The notes under the pieces are model-generated. The model made no database searches. It saw only the letters and a program-made list of their open reading frames with translations, and had not been told where the DNA came from. A program made the position numbers and the translations under genes. A stretch of 64,000 nucleotides of DNA, taken from contig CAWBLP010000006.1 in NCBI GenBank assembly GCA_963789495.1, positions 177,584-241,583 on the forward strand, in the 5' to 3' direction. This document shows positions 33,116 through 42,095 of the stretch, piece after piece. Position 1 is the stretch's first letter, and every line of letters starts with the position of its first letter. The DNA is from CAWBLP01 sp963789495 (GTDB lineage Bacteria; Pseudomonadota; Alphaproteobacteria; Acetobacterales; Acetobacteraceae).

Positions 33116-33898
33116 TCAGCCCATCGAGGAGTTGTACGAGCCGCCATCGAGTAGCAGGTTCTGCCCCACGATGAAGCTGATATTGGCGGAGCAAAGAAAG
33201 GCGCAGGCCTCGCCGAACTCGGCGGGATCGCCGACCCGTCCCGCCGGGTTGGTCTTCGACCGTTCGGCGATCACTTCATCGATCGGCCGGCCAGACCGGG
33301 TTGCCGCCTCCTGAAAACCGCTGCGCAGCCGGTCGGTGAGGAACGGTCCGGGCAGGATGTTGTTGATGATGACGTTATGCCGCGCGATCTGACGGGCCAG
33401 GCCGGCGACAAATCCGGTCAGGCCGGCGCGTGCGCCGTTGCTCATGCCAAGCTCCGGTATCGGTGACTTCACCGAGGCCGAGGTGATGTTGACAATGCGG
33501 CCGAACTTGCGGCCGATCATGCCGTCCACCACCGCCTTGATCAGGAAGATCGGCGTCAGCATGTTGGCATCGACCGCCTTGATCCATTCATCACGGCCCC
33601 ACTCGCGAAAATCACCGCGCGGCGGACCGCCCGCATTGTTCACCAGGATGTCCGGTTCGGGGCAGGCGGCGAGCGCGGCGGCACGGCCGGCATCGGTGGT
33701 GATGTCGCCCGGTACCGGCGTGACCTTCACCCCGGTCGCCTTGCGGATCTCCGCCGCGGTCTGCTCCAGATCGGCCGCGGTGCGGGCGGTGATCACCAGG
33801 TCGACGCCTTCACGTGCCAGCGACATGGCACAGGCGCGGCCGAGACCTTTGCTCGCCGCACAAACGATGGCCTTCTTGCCCTTGAGTCCGAGATCCAT
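33116..33898 (-). CDS. Atypical short-chain dehydrogenase/reductase
   Basis: 260 residues from ATG 33898 behind AAGGAGGAG. The Rossmann motif reads CAASKGLGRACA in place of TGxxxGxG, and NNAGG is present. The active-site region reads SASVKSPIPELGMSNGARAGL: the Ser is kept, but the Tyr and Lys of YxxxK are replaced by Met and Arg. This is a recurrent subgroup of SDR proteins annotated as oxidoreductases without the classical catalytic dyad, so the chemistry is uncertain. The C terminus LLLDGGSYNSSMG is typical. It is 64 bases downstream of the thioesterase gene and may share its transcript. Confidence 0.85.
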   Translation of the reverse strand: MDLGLKGKKAIVCAASKGLGRACAMSLAREGVDLVITARTAADLEQTAAEIRKATGVKVTPVPGDITTDAGRAAALAACPEPDILVNNAGGPPRGDFREWGRDEWIKAVDANMLTPIFLIKAVVDGMIGRKFGRIVNITSASVKSPIPELGMSNGARAGLTGFVAGLARQIARHNVIINNILPGPFLTDRLRSGFQEAATRSGRPIDEVIAERSKTNPAGRVGDPAEFGEACAFLCSANISFIVGQNLLLDGGSYNSSMG

Positions 33899-33962
33899 GG
33901 TCTCCTCCTTTGGCTTGGGTGCAGGATTGGAAGTTCGCTGCCTGCGGCGCGGGTCGCCCGGC

Positions 33963-34403
33963 TCAGGCGTGCACCAGGATGCGTTGCAGGATGGTGCGTG
34001 AGTCGTCCGGTATCGGGACCGGCTTCTGCGAGCCACGTTCCACGAAGACATGCACGAAATGGCCTTCCGCCGCGGCGACATCCTCGTCATTGCGGAATAC
34101 CGCCAGTTCATAGCGCACCGAACTGCGGCCGATGGTGGCAACACGGACGCCGACGGTGACGCGGTCGGGGAATGCCAGCGAGCTGTGATAGCGGCAGGTG
34201 ACTTCGGCCACCACGCAATGCATCGGACCTTCGAACAGCCCGACCACCTGCTCGGTCATTTCGTAATAGGTCACTGCGGTGTCGAAGTACGAGAAATAGT
34301 TCACGTTGTTCACGTGCTGGAACACGTCATTGTCCATCCAGCGCGTGGTCAGGGCGTGGAACCAGCGATAGTCGGCCCGCCGGCCGGGCGGTTGGCGGCT
34401 CAT
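33963..34403 (-). CDS. 4-hydroxybenzoyl-CoA thioesterase-like acyl-CoA thioesterase
   Basis: 146 residues, single hot-dog fold domain. TTRWMDNDVFQHVNNVNYFSYFDTAV is the active-site signature of the 4HBT family: the Asp in MDNDVFQHVNN is the catalytic acid/base. Such enzymes release free acids from acyl- or aryl-CoA thioesters. Together with the SDR and the CoA-transferases in the neighbourhood this suggests acyl-CoA metabolism of an unidentified carboxylic acid. Upstream lies the 240-bp repeat, so the promoter should be close to the start. Confidence 0.88.
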   Translation of the reverse strand: MSRQPPGRRADYRWFHALTTRWMDNDVFQHVNNVNYFSYFDTAVTYYEMTEQVVGLFEGPMHCVVAEVTCRYHSSLAFPDRVTVGVRVATIGRSSVRYELAVFRNDEDVAAAEGHFVHVFVERGSQKPVPIPDDSRTILQRILVHA

Positions 34404-34465
34404 GCGTCTTAATCTGCTCCTGTGATTGGACGGCAGGTAAGCTGGTTTGTCGGGCCGCGTCCATG

Positions 34466-34692
34466 GCGGGGCCTGCCCCGAACCCCATCAAGGAGCGCTG
34501 CCCGTTGCATCCCCGCCAAGGGTTCGGCCCTTGGAACCGGCTCGGTTTGGAGTGGGGAGGGGCCCAATCGTCTCGGACCATGCAATCCGCGCGGACTGCT
34601 GCTCCCACCCCAAACTAACTCCGATTGCAAAGGCGAGTGTCTGCCGGAGGACCAGAGGGCAACGCTCCTGTTGGGCTCGGGGCAACGCCCCG
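34466..34692. repeat. Quasi-palindromic dispersed repeat, copy A
   Basis: About 230 bases that align with 37427-37664 at an estimated three-quarters identity by eye. Shared blocks in order: GCATCCCCGCCAAGGG, CGGCCCTTGGAACCG, GTTTGG-GTGGGGAGGGG, CCACCCCAAAC-type, TCCGATTGCAAAGGCGAG and CGGGGCAACGCCCYGAC. The central arms (GGTTTGGAGTGGGGAG against CTCCCACCCCAAAC) are inverted, and GCCAAGGGTTCGGCCCTTGG forms a hairpin. It fills the gap between the thioesterase start and the binding-protein stop. Confidence 0.85.
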
Positions 34693-34693
34693 A

Positions 34694-35785
34694 CTACACC
34701 GGGCGCCAGTTGAACCGTTCGGCCAGCCACTGACGCAACGCCAGCAGCGCCGGCGCCCCGGCCGACAGCACGTCGCCGCAGGCGGTTGCCGAGGCCCCGC
34801 TCAACGGCCGCACCGCAAGCGATGCTGCGACGGACTGCACCTCCAGCGCGTCCATCGCGGAAACCCCGGCGCGGCGCCACAGCGCGACCATGGGTGCCGG
34901 CGTCAGCTCCGGCAGCACCAGGCCAAACTCCAGCTCGGAGGCCACGGCCGCGGCGGACCAGGCGGCAAACAGCGGACCGGTCAGTTGCGCGCCGCGCAGG
35001 CTCGTATACAGCTCCGCCAGGAACGGCACCTCGGCGAATTCGGTGGCGCGGATCGGGCGGCCGGACCCGTCGGGCACGCCCAGCGAGAACAGCGGCACGA
35101 CCCCGGTTGCGGCCAACCCGCGAACCTGATCAGGCACCTTGTGGCCGCGCAGCAGCACCGCATCGATCAGGTTGCGGCTGAAGGCGAGCTGGATGGCATC
35201 CTCCTCCACCAGGCCCGGCACGGTTTCGGCCCGCACACCCAGCAACTCGATGCCCAGCAGCAAAGGAAGGTCGAGACCGCCGGGGCTGCCGGCCGCAACC
35301 CGCATCGGCCGCCCGGACAGCAGGGCCGGCAGACGGCCCACCACCACAGCGGGGGTCACCGCGGCGACCACCGGGACCCAGCGGCTGACGTCGAATTTCG
35401 CCCGCGGGTCCCCGACCAGCCAGGCGAGCGGCGTTTCGCCCGGCACCATCAGCAGGGTGAAGCCATCCGGCGCACCGCGTGCCTCGAACTGGTTGGCCGC
35501 TGTGACACCGTCGGCGCCGCCGATCTCGGTCTGGTGAAATTGCGTCCCCGGCCCTACCGACTGGGCCAGCGCCGGCTGCACCAGGCGCGCCCATCGGTTC
35601 AGCGTGCCGCCATTGGGCCCCGGGACCAGCATGGTGGCATCGCCTGGCAGCGGCACCGGGGAGGCGCCCGGCGGTACCGTGGCGGACGTGTCGGCCGATG
35701 CACGGCTCGCCCGCCCCAGCAAGGGCAGGCCGGCAAGCAGGCCTAGCGCGCGACGCCGATGCGGCGACGGCAGGCTGTCCGACAT
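34694..35785 (-). CDS. TctC/Bug-like periplasmic solute-binding protein
   Basis: 363 residues from ATG 35785. HRRRALGLLAGLPLLGRA followed by an Ala-rich cleavage region is a twin-arginine-like signal. The mature protein shows the general pattern of tripartite tricarboxylate transporter binding proteins: MLVPGPNGGTLNRWARLVQP, a domain-1 FTLLMVPGETPLAW, and a long C-terminal helical part, but it is divergent and longer than usual Bug proteins (about 325). Bug proteins often occur without membrane partners, as here. The ligand would be a carboxylate. Confidence in the family is moderate. Confidence 0.65.
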   Translation of the reverse strand: MSDSLPSPHRRRALGLLAGLPLLGRASRASADTSATVPPGASPVPLPGDATMLVPGPNGGTLNRWARLVQPALAQSVGPGTQFHQTEIGGADGVTAANQFEARGAPDGFTLLMVPGETPLAWLVGDPRAKFDVSRWVPVVAAVTPAVVVGRLPALLSGRPMRVAAGSPGGLDLPLLLGIELLGVRAETVPGLVEEDAIQLAFSRNLIDAVLLRGHKVPDQVRGLAATGVVPLFSLGVPDGSGRPIRATEFAEVPFLAELYTSLRGAQLTGPLFAAWSAAAVASELEFGLVLPELTPAPMVALWRRAGVSAMDALEVQSVAASLAVRPLSGASATACGDVLSAGAPALLALRQWLAERFNWRPV

Positions 35786-35906
35786 GATGGAATATCCTGC
35801 GCGAAGGCCGGTGGCGACCGGCCCTGGCGACTGTCCTACCTCACCGGACCGCGATGTCAACGCGTGCGGCAGGTGGCAGGGCAGTGGTCGCCACTGCTGG
35901 TGGCCA

Positions 35907-36422
35907 CTACTGGTCGTAGGAGACCAGCGCCTCGCACGGCACATCCAGTCGGGCGCGGCCATTCAGAAACGTCAATTCGATCAACGCCGCCGCGGCCGGC
36001 ACCACCGCACCGACCTGGCGCAGCAGCGTGATGCCCGCGGCCATGGTGCCGCCCGTGGCAAGCAGGTCGTCGACCACCACCACGCGCTGCCCGGCCTCGA
36101 CCGCGTCGGCCTGCACTTCCAGCCGATCATTGCCGTATTCCAGCGCGTAGTTCAGGCCCACCGTCTCGCCCGGCAGCTTGCCGCGTTTGCGCAGCATGAC
36201 GAAGCCGCAGCCGAGTTTCAGCGCGAGTGGTGCGGCGATGAGGAAGCCGCGGCTTTCCAGCCCGGCCAGCACATCGGGCTGATACGCCCGCACAGCCTTG
36301 GCCATGCGCCCCATCGCCACCTGCCAGGCGTCGGCATCCCGCAGCAGCGTGGAGATGTCGTAGAACAGCACGCCCGGTTTCGGAAAATCGGGGATGCCAC
36401 GGATGTGGTCTTTCAGGTTCAT
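35907..36422 (-). CDS. apt: Adenine phosphoribosyltransferase
   Basis: 171 residues, the exact family length. MNLKDHIRGIPDFPKPGVLFYDIS opens the protein, ESRGFLIAAPLA is the adenine-pocket region, and VVVVDDLLATGGTM is the PRPP-binding motif. Apt converts adenine and PRPP to AMP in purine salvage. ATG 36422 follows AAAGG. The adjacent genes are unrelated, and the stop is followed by a GC-rich inverted repeat (AGTGGTCGCCACT, around 35880-35895) without a T run. Confidence 0.95.
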   Translation of the reverse strand: MNLKDHIRGIPDFPKPGVLFYDISTLLRDADAWQVAMGRMAKAVRAYQPDVLAGLESRGFLIAAPLALKLGCGFVMLRKRGKLPGETVGLNYALEYGNDRLEVQADAVEAGQRVVVVDDLLATGGTMAAGITLLRQVGAVVPAAAALIELTFLNGRARLDVPCEALVSYDQ

Positions 36423-36550
36423 GGCGCCGCACCTTTCTCGGCTGGTGGCCGCGTTGGATGTAAAGCGGTGCGACGCTCACCGCAACGCGCGGCCGGTGGA
36501 CAGGGCGCAGAGGGCCCGCCAAGCTTCCGATGCGCCGGGAGGACACGCCA

Positions 36551-37393
36551 ATGGCTGAACTGCTGCCGATACCGACCCTGGACCACGTGGTGGTCAACGT
36601 GCGCGACCGGATCGACGCGGGCGCCGAGGCCTATCGCCGGTTGGGATTCACCCTGACGCCGCGCGGCTATCACACGTTGGGGTCGATGAACCACCTGGCG
36701 ATGTTCGGCACCGAGTATCTGGAGCTGATCGCCGCCCCGCCCAACGACACCAGGCGGCCGGAGATCATGGCGGCGCCGGAAGGGCTGAACGGGCTGGTGT
36801 TCGGCTCGGAGGACGCCGACGCCACCTATGCCGCCCTGCATGCGGCGGGCGTGCCGGTGGAGCCGGCGCAGCAATTCTCCCGGCCGGTGGCGCTGCCCGG
36901 TGGCGATCGCGATGCGACATTCCGCACCGTGCACCTGGCGCCGAGGACGATCCCCAGCGGAAGGCTGTATTTCTGCCAGCACCTGACCCGCGACCTGGTG
37001 TGGCGGGACGCATGGCGGCATCACCCGAACGGCTGCATCGGCGTCGTCCGCGCGGTGATCGCGGCCAGCGATCCGTCGCGTCTGGGGGCGCTGTTCGGCC
37101 GCATGTTCGGGACGGATGCGGTGCAACCGACCGCGGATGGGTGCAGCCTGGCGGTCGGCCTGTCACGCTTCGACGTGGTGACGCCGGCGGCGCTGCTGCG
37201 GATGTTCGGCGATGCCGCGGCGGATGGTGGCGGGCGGGACGAATTCATGGCCGCTCTGACCTTGCGCACGCGGTCGCTCGACACCGCGGCGGCTGCGCTG
37301 GTGGTGGGACAGGTGACGACGCGGCGCGAGGAAACACGGATCGTGGTCCCCGCAACGGCTGCGTTCGGTGCAACGCTGGAGTTCGTGTCCTGA
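36551..37393 (+). CDS. VOC-fold protein (glyoxalase-like domain)
   Basis: 280 residues from ATG 36551 with GGGAGGA just upstream; the frame extends seven codons further without a better site. The N-terminal half begins LDHVVVNVRDRIDAGAEAYRRLGFTLTPRGYHTLGSMNH, split here by a turn, and contains MFGTEYLELI: His18 and the Glu of YLEL correspond to the metal ligands of vicinal-oxygen-chelate enzymes. A second, weaker half follows (DPSRLGALFGRMFGTDAV). This matches the glyoxalase-like PF13468-type group. The substrate is unknown. It is divergent from apt and followed by the second copy of the 240-bp repeat. Confidence 0.82.
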   Translation: MAELLPIPTLDHVVVNVRDRIDAGAEAYRRLGFTLTPRGYHTLGSMNHLAMFGTEYLELIAAPPNDTRRPEIMAAPEGLNGLVFGSEDADATYAALHAAGVPVEPAQQFSRPVALPGGDRDATFRTVHLAPRTIPSGRLYFCQHLTRDLVWRDAWRHHPNGCIGVVRAVIAASDPSRLGALFGRMFGTDAVQPTADGCSLAVGLSRFDVVTPAALLRMFGDAAADGGGRDEFMAALTLRTRSLDTAAAALVVGQVTTRREETRIVVPATAAFGATLEFVS

Positions 37394-37426
37394 GCCGCAT
37401 CCGCACTGGTGGAGGGATGCGGCAAG

Positions 37427-37664
37427 CGTCGGGGGCGTTGCCCCCGAAACCCCCAGCAAGGGGCGCTGCCCCTTGCATCCCCGCCAAGGGCCCGGCCCTT
37501 GGAACCGCCTCTGTTTGGGGTGGGGAGGGGGCGGTTCCGCGATGATCGTTTGGTCCGAGGCGCTCGCGCCCCTCCCCGCCCCAAACCGAATCCGATTGCA
37601 AAGGCGAGCCTTTGCTGGGGGTCCGGGCAACGCCTCCTGGTGGGGTTCGGGGCAACGCCCTGAC
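37427..37664. repeat. Quasi-palindromic dispersed repeat, copy B
   Basis: The better preserved copy. From outside inwards it has end arms GGGGGCGTTGCCCCCG and TTCGGGGCAACGCCC, a hairpin GCAAGGGGCGCTGCCCCTTG, a hairpin CCAAGGGCCCGGCCCTTGG, and central inverted arms GTTTGGGGTGGGGAGGG (37513-37529) against CCCTCCCCGCCCCAAAC (37570-37586). It lies between two convergent genes and could fold into a multi-branched RNA or cruciform, possibly serving as a terminator for both. Confidence 0.88.
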
Positions 37665-37723
37665 GCTTACCGCGCCCCGCCACCAGCGGGATGTGTGGCA
37701 CAGGCTGCGATCGTCCCCTTCGC

Positions 37724-40714
37724 TCAACGATCCCGCTTCGCGGGACCCAGCACGCGTTCGAGTGCCGCGGCGTAGGCCTCCGGACGGTTTTCCGCCGTCA
37801 ATCGCGCCAGCGCTGCCTCGCGCAGCCGCTGCCACAAAGCCGGGTCGCGGTACAGCGTGACCACATGCTGTGCGAACACGGCGGGATCATTCGGGCTCGC
37901 CGCCAGCAAGGTTTCCCCGCTGGTCCAGCCGAGCTGGTCGCATAGCAGGTCGGTTGCGACGATCGGCAGGCCAAACGAGGCGGCCTCGTGCAGCTTGTAC
38001 GGCATGCCGGCGGCAAACCGGGTTGGCGCAACGAACAGTCGGTGTGAGTCGTAAAGCGGTTCGGTATCCGCCACAGGCCCACGCAAGGTCACGCGCGGAT
38101 GCTCGCGGAAGCGGTCCAGCGTGACGCCGGGCGCCAGATAGCCCACCACGGTCAACCGCGTTTCCCAGCGCAGCTCGCGCTCGATCAGCGGCAGCACCGC
38201 ATCCACGAACCAGCAGAGACTATCGTAGTTCGGGCTATCCAGCTTGTGGATCGCGCCGACGAACAGCATGCCGGCGCGTCGCTCGAACGGGCGCGGCTTG
38301 GGGTTCGGCCGGCTGACATGGCCGATGACGCTGACATCGGGGGTGACCAGCCGGCGCAGAATCTGCGCCTCGGCTTTGTTCACCGCGACCACGTGCTGGC
38401 AGTGCTGCGCGTTGGCGAATTCCTGCCGGATCGCGGCATCCACGTCGCCCTGCACCTCGCCGACCAGCGTCGCATGCATCGCCTCGCGCAGTGCAGCGAT
38501 GGCTTCGGTGTCCAGCACGAGCCGCGGTGCGGGCGCCTCCGGCGACAGCGCGCGTGACAGGATCGGCTGCACACGGTCCAGGTTGTGTGCCCGCGCAATC
38601 CAGATCGTATCGTAATAACCCTGCCGCTGCCGCAGGAAGTCGCCCAGCTGGTCGATGCTCCAGTCGTGCATCACCTCCACGCTGTCCGGCGTGTCGGCAT
38701 AGACATTCGCCAGGTCGAAGCGGCTGCCATTCACCGGATAGACGGTGACGCGATGGCCCAGCGCTGCCATCGCGCGCACCAGGTCGTTGGAGCGGACAAA
38801 CCCGGAGCCGATACGCCGCAGTGGCAGCGTGTCCTCGATGAACAGCACGCGGGACGCCTCGTCGCGATCGCGCGCGAACACCTGCACGCGCGGATCGGGT
38901 GCCGGGCGGGTTTCCAGAAATGCCGTATGCCGCTCGCGCAGCGCGGCCTGCTCGCCCGCCCGCGCCTCGGCTGCGGGCGGTGGCGCCAGGTCGCCGTGAC
39001 AATACAGGGTCAGTGCGGGGTCGTATTCGGTGCGATAGCCGGCGGCGGCAAGACGCAGGCACAGATCGGCATCCGCAAACGGGCCGGGGCCAAAGCTGTC
39101 GTCGTAGCCTTCCAGGTCGCGCAATGGGGCGGTGCGGACCAGCAGGCAGGCCGAGGAGCAGACATCCACAACGCGACGAAAATTCGCTTCGGGCCGGGTT
39201 GGCGCGACATCGCGTTGATAAGGCTGTACGCTGCCATCGCGCCAGACGATGCCGCCGGCTTCCGCCAGCACGCCGTGGGAGCGGATCACCTTACCGCCCA
39301 CTGCACCAATCCCGGGATCCGCCTGCAGGCGTTGCAACGCGGCTGCCAGCGCGCCGGGCGCCAGTTCCACATCCGCCCGCAGGAACAGCACCGCATCCGC
39401 GGTGACCGCATGCAGCGCAGCGTTGCGGCCGCGCAGCAATCCCAGGTCGACGTCGAACGGCAGCACGCGCGCGCCCTGCACGTAGCGCCCGATATTGCGG
39501 GTCTCGTCGGTCGAGCCGGAATCGATCAGGATCAGCTCGATATCGCCGCAGAACGTGTCGCCCAGCGCGCTGAGCGCGAGCAGCGTCAGCGCAAACTGGT
39601 CGTACAGCACCATCACCACGCTGATCGCCGGCTGGCCGGAGCAGGCGAATTGCAGCGGCGCGCGCGCGATCAACGGCAACAGTACCTGCGCGCGACGCCG
39701 CGCCAGCGTACGCCCCTGGCCTTCGGTGATGATCTCCTCCGGCGGTGGCACCACCCGCAACCCGCCCGGCCGCCCGATCCGCAGCCAGTGCCAGAACGCA
39801 TCGGGCGCGCGGCCCTGCTCCAGGTCGACGCGCACCGGGTCCTGCGTTACGTAATAGCGCAGGTCGATCGCCTCGTTCGGCGGGCGCAATTCAACCACGC
39901 CATGACGCAGGAAATGTGCGTAGCCGTTGCGGATCTCACCGCCCTGTACCACCGCGGCCAGATCCGGGTTGCGCTTCAGGTAGAAGGCCTCGGAGAATTC
40001 CGGTAGCGGATCGAATGCGGTCGGCGTGTCGTTGCACAGGTAGTGATGCAAGGCGCAACGCCAGGTGCCGGCTTCCACCGCCCCGGCCACCATCCGATAG
40101 CGCGAGAGATACCATGCCGGATCGAAATAGCCTGAGGTCTGCGGCTCCGGCGCTACCGAGGCGACCCGCCGCAGATAGTGCGGAAACGGCCCCAGCGCCT
40201 GCGCGCGCGTGACGTCGTCCGGCTCCAGCGCGGCCTGGTAGAATGTCGGGTCGAACAGCGGATGGCCGATGCGCGCCTCGCGATTGCCATGCCGCAGGTA
40301 GTGGTCGTAGCCGTTGGCGATGTCGGCCGTGTCCAGCGCCGCGTCGCTGATGTCGGGATAGCGCCGGCGGTAGCTGGACTCCTCGAACAGCCAATGCGCG
40401 GAACGGGAACGAAAGCCTCCGCGGCAATAGGCATCGAAGGCCGATGCGACATGGCCGGCGCGAATTGCGTCCGCCAGGCCTGGATAGGCGTGGCGATGCC
40501 ATGCCTCGTCAAAGAAGATGTTGGGCGAATGGCCGCGTGGCTGGCCGAACTGCAGATACCAGGCGAGCACCGTGGCGGGCGAGTGGTCGGCAAGATGGTT
40601 CGCGACATCCGGATAGCTTGCCAGGTACCAGTCCGGATCGAACACCGCCCAGAGGATCTCGGTCGCGCCGGCCAGTTGCAGCCGCTCCCGCGCCGGCAGG
40701 TCGGTCACCGGCAT
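37724..40714 (-). CDS. Modular glycosyltransferase: N-terminal repeats + GT2 + GT4
   Basis: 996 residues in one frame. Residues about 25-325 are six or seven degenerate repeats of roughly 42 residues with the theme FDPDWYLASYPDVA ... HYLRHGxxEGR (for example FDPTFYQAALEP, FDPAWYLSRYRMV). From about 370 to 600 is a GT-A (GT2) domain: ISVVMVLYDQ, ELILIDSGSTDET and VLFLRADVEL, the last in the DXD position. From about 630 to 990 is a GT-B (GT4) domain with GSGFVRSNDLVRAMAALGH, LFVGAIHKLDSPNYDS and PYKLHEAASFGLPIVATD. It probably builds a surface polysaccharide. It ends at copy B of the 240-bp repeat. No other polysaccharide gene is adjacent, though gmhA and an epimerase lie 9 kb away. Confidence 0.88.
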   Translation of the reverse strand: MPVTDLPARERLQLAGATEILWAVFDPDWYLASYPDVANHLADHSPATVLAWYLQFGQPRGHSPNIFFDEAWHRHAYPGLADAIRAGHVASAFDAYCRGGFRSRSAHWLFEESSYRRRYPDISDAALDTADIANGYDHYLRHGNREARIGHPLFDPTFYQAALEPDDVTRAQALGPFPHYLRRVASVAPEPQTSGYFDPAWYLSRYRMVAGAVEAGTWRCALHHYLCNDTPTAFDPLPEFSEAFYLKRNPDLAAVVQGGEIRNGYAHFLRHGVVELRPPNEAIDLRYYVTQDPVRVDLEQGRAPDAFWHWLRIGRPGGLRVVPPPEEIITEGQGRTLARRRAQVLLPLIARAPLQFACSGQPAISVVMVLYDQFALTLLALSALGDTFCGDIELILIDSGSTDETRNIGRYVQGARVLPFDVDLGLLRGRNAALHAVTADAVLFLRADVELAPGALAAALQRLQADPGIGAVGGKVIRSHGVLAEAGGIVWRDGSVQPYQRDVAPTRPEANFRRVVDVCSSACLLVRTAPLRDLEGYDDSFGPGPFADADLCLRLAAAGYRTEYDPALTLYCHGDLAPPPAAEARAGEQAALRERHTAFLETRPAPDPRVQVFARDRDEASRVLFIEDTLPLRRIGSGFVRSNDLVRAMAALGHRVTVYPVNGSRFDLANVYADTPDSVEVMHDWSIDQLGDFLRQRQGYYDTIWIARAHNLDRVQPILSRALSPEAPAPRLVLDTEAIAALREAMHATLVGEVQGDVDAAIRQEFANAQHCQHVVAVNKAEAQILRRLVTPDVSVIGHVSRPNPKPRPFERRAGMLFVGAIHKLDSPNYDSLCWFVDAVLPLIERELRWETRLTVVGYLAPGVTLDRFREHPRVTLRGPVADTEPLYDSHRLFVAPTRFAAGMPYKLHEAASFGLPIVATDLLCDQLGWTSGETLLAASPNDPAVFAQHVVTLYRDPALWQRLREAALARLTAENRPEAYAAALERVLGPAKRDR

Positions 40715-40749
40715 GAAGTCGATCCTGCCGCCATCCGCACCAGCGTGGT

Positions 40750-41986
40750 CTAGATCCGACGCGTCGCCGGCAGCACGCCGTCGCGTTCCAGCGTGGCAAT
40801 CTCCTCGGCGGAGTAACCGTGCTGCGCCAGGACCTCTTTCGCATCCTGGGCGAATTTCGGCGGCGGCCGGCGCGTGCCGCCCGGGGTGCGGGAGAATTTG
40901 ATCGGTGTGCCGATGCCTTTGTACCAGTCGAGCTCAGTCACCATCTCCCGATGCGCGGTATGGGGGGCCGCGGTGGATTCATCGACCCACAGCACCGGAC
41001 CGGCGGGCACGCCGTTGCGGATCAGCCGCAGCGCCAGCTCCTGCCCGTCCTGTTCGGCGAAGGCGGCCGCCAGTTCGGCCCCCAGCGCGGCCCGGTTGAT
41101 GTTGCGCTCGCCGTTATTGGCGAAGCGCGGGTCGTCGGCGAGGTCCGGCCGGTCGATCAACTGGCACAGTTTGCGGAACTGGCCGTTATTGCCGCTGGCG
41201 ATGAAGATCTCGCAGGTGCGGGTCGGATATTTGTCGTACGGCACCAGGTTGGGATGCGGATTGCCGGTGCCGACGGGGCGTTTGCCGTTGAGGAAGAAAT
41301 TGGCCGCCTGCGGGTGCAGCAGCGCCATGCCGCAATCGTATAGCGCCATGTCGAGATACTGGCCCTGGCCGGAGCGCGCGCGCTCATGCAGCGCCATCAG
41401 GATGCCGATCGCTGAATAGAGGCCGGTGCCCATATCGACCATGGCGGTGCCGAGACGCATCGGTCCGGTGGAGCTGTCGCCATTGGCGCTCATCAGGCCT
41501 GTCATCGCCTGCAGGATGGCGTCGTAGCCCGGCAGCGCGCCCAGCGGCCCATCGGGTCCGAAGCCGGAGATGCGGCAATGGATCAGGCCGGGGAACTTCT
41601 GCGCCAGCACATCGTTGCCGATGCCCCATTTCTCCATCGAGCCGGGTTTGAAATTCTCGATCAGCACGTCGGCGCCTTCGAGCAGGCGCAGCAGGACCCG
41701 AGCGGCCCTCGGGCTTGCCGATGTCGAGCGCGATGGCGCGCTTGTTGCGGTTGACGCCGATAAAATAGCTGGCGTCGTTGTCGTGGAAGGGCGGCCCCCA
41801 GTCGCGCACCTCGTCGCCCTGGGGTGGTTCGACCTTGATCACCTCGGCGCCGTGGTCCGACAGGATCATGGTGCAGTAGGGACCGCCGAGCACGCGGGTG
41901 AGGTCGACGACCTTGATCCCGGCGAGGGCTCCGGCCGATCGGGCCAGGCCCTTGCCTGCGGTCTGCGGCTTGATCGATCCATCCAT
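40750..41986 (-). pseudogene. Class III CoA-transferase gene with a one-base insertion
   Basis: From ATG 41986 the frame reads IKVVDLTRVLGGPYCTMILS, VIKVEPPQGDEVRDWGPPFH and NRNKRAIALDIGKPEG, then breaks into Arg-rich sense. One base too many in the GGCC at 41704-41707 (minus strand GAGGGCCGCTCGG) explains it: without it the protein continues ARVLLRLLEGADVLIENFKP and on through the intact C-terminal half, with the catalytic Asp position as MALYDCGMAL and a stop at 40750. The total of 1237 bases is one over a multiple of three. Otherwise it would be a normal enzyme of about 411 residues. True null allele or sequence error cannot be separated from sequence alone. Confidence 0.85.
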
Positions 41987-42095
41987 TGCTCGCGGTCGCT
42001 CCTCTCGTGAAGCCGGCTGCTTTGCGCGGGCCGTCGTGCTTCGGGCGTCTTGCCCGGGGCGTCTTGCCCCGGTCGTCTTATCAGTGTGGTGGCGG

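Noticed and set aside
35880..35915. GC-rich inverted repeat near the apt stop
   Set aside because: Overlaps the end of the coding sequence and lacks a T run; not a convincing terminator.
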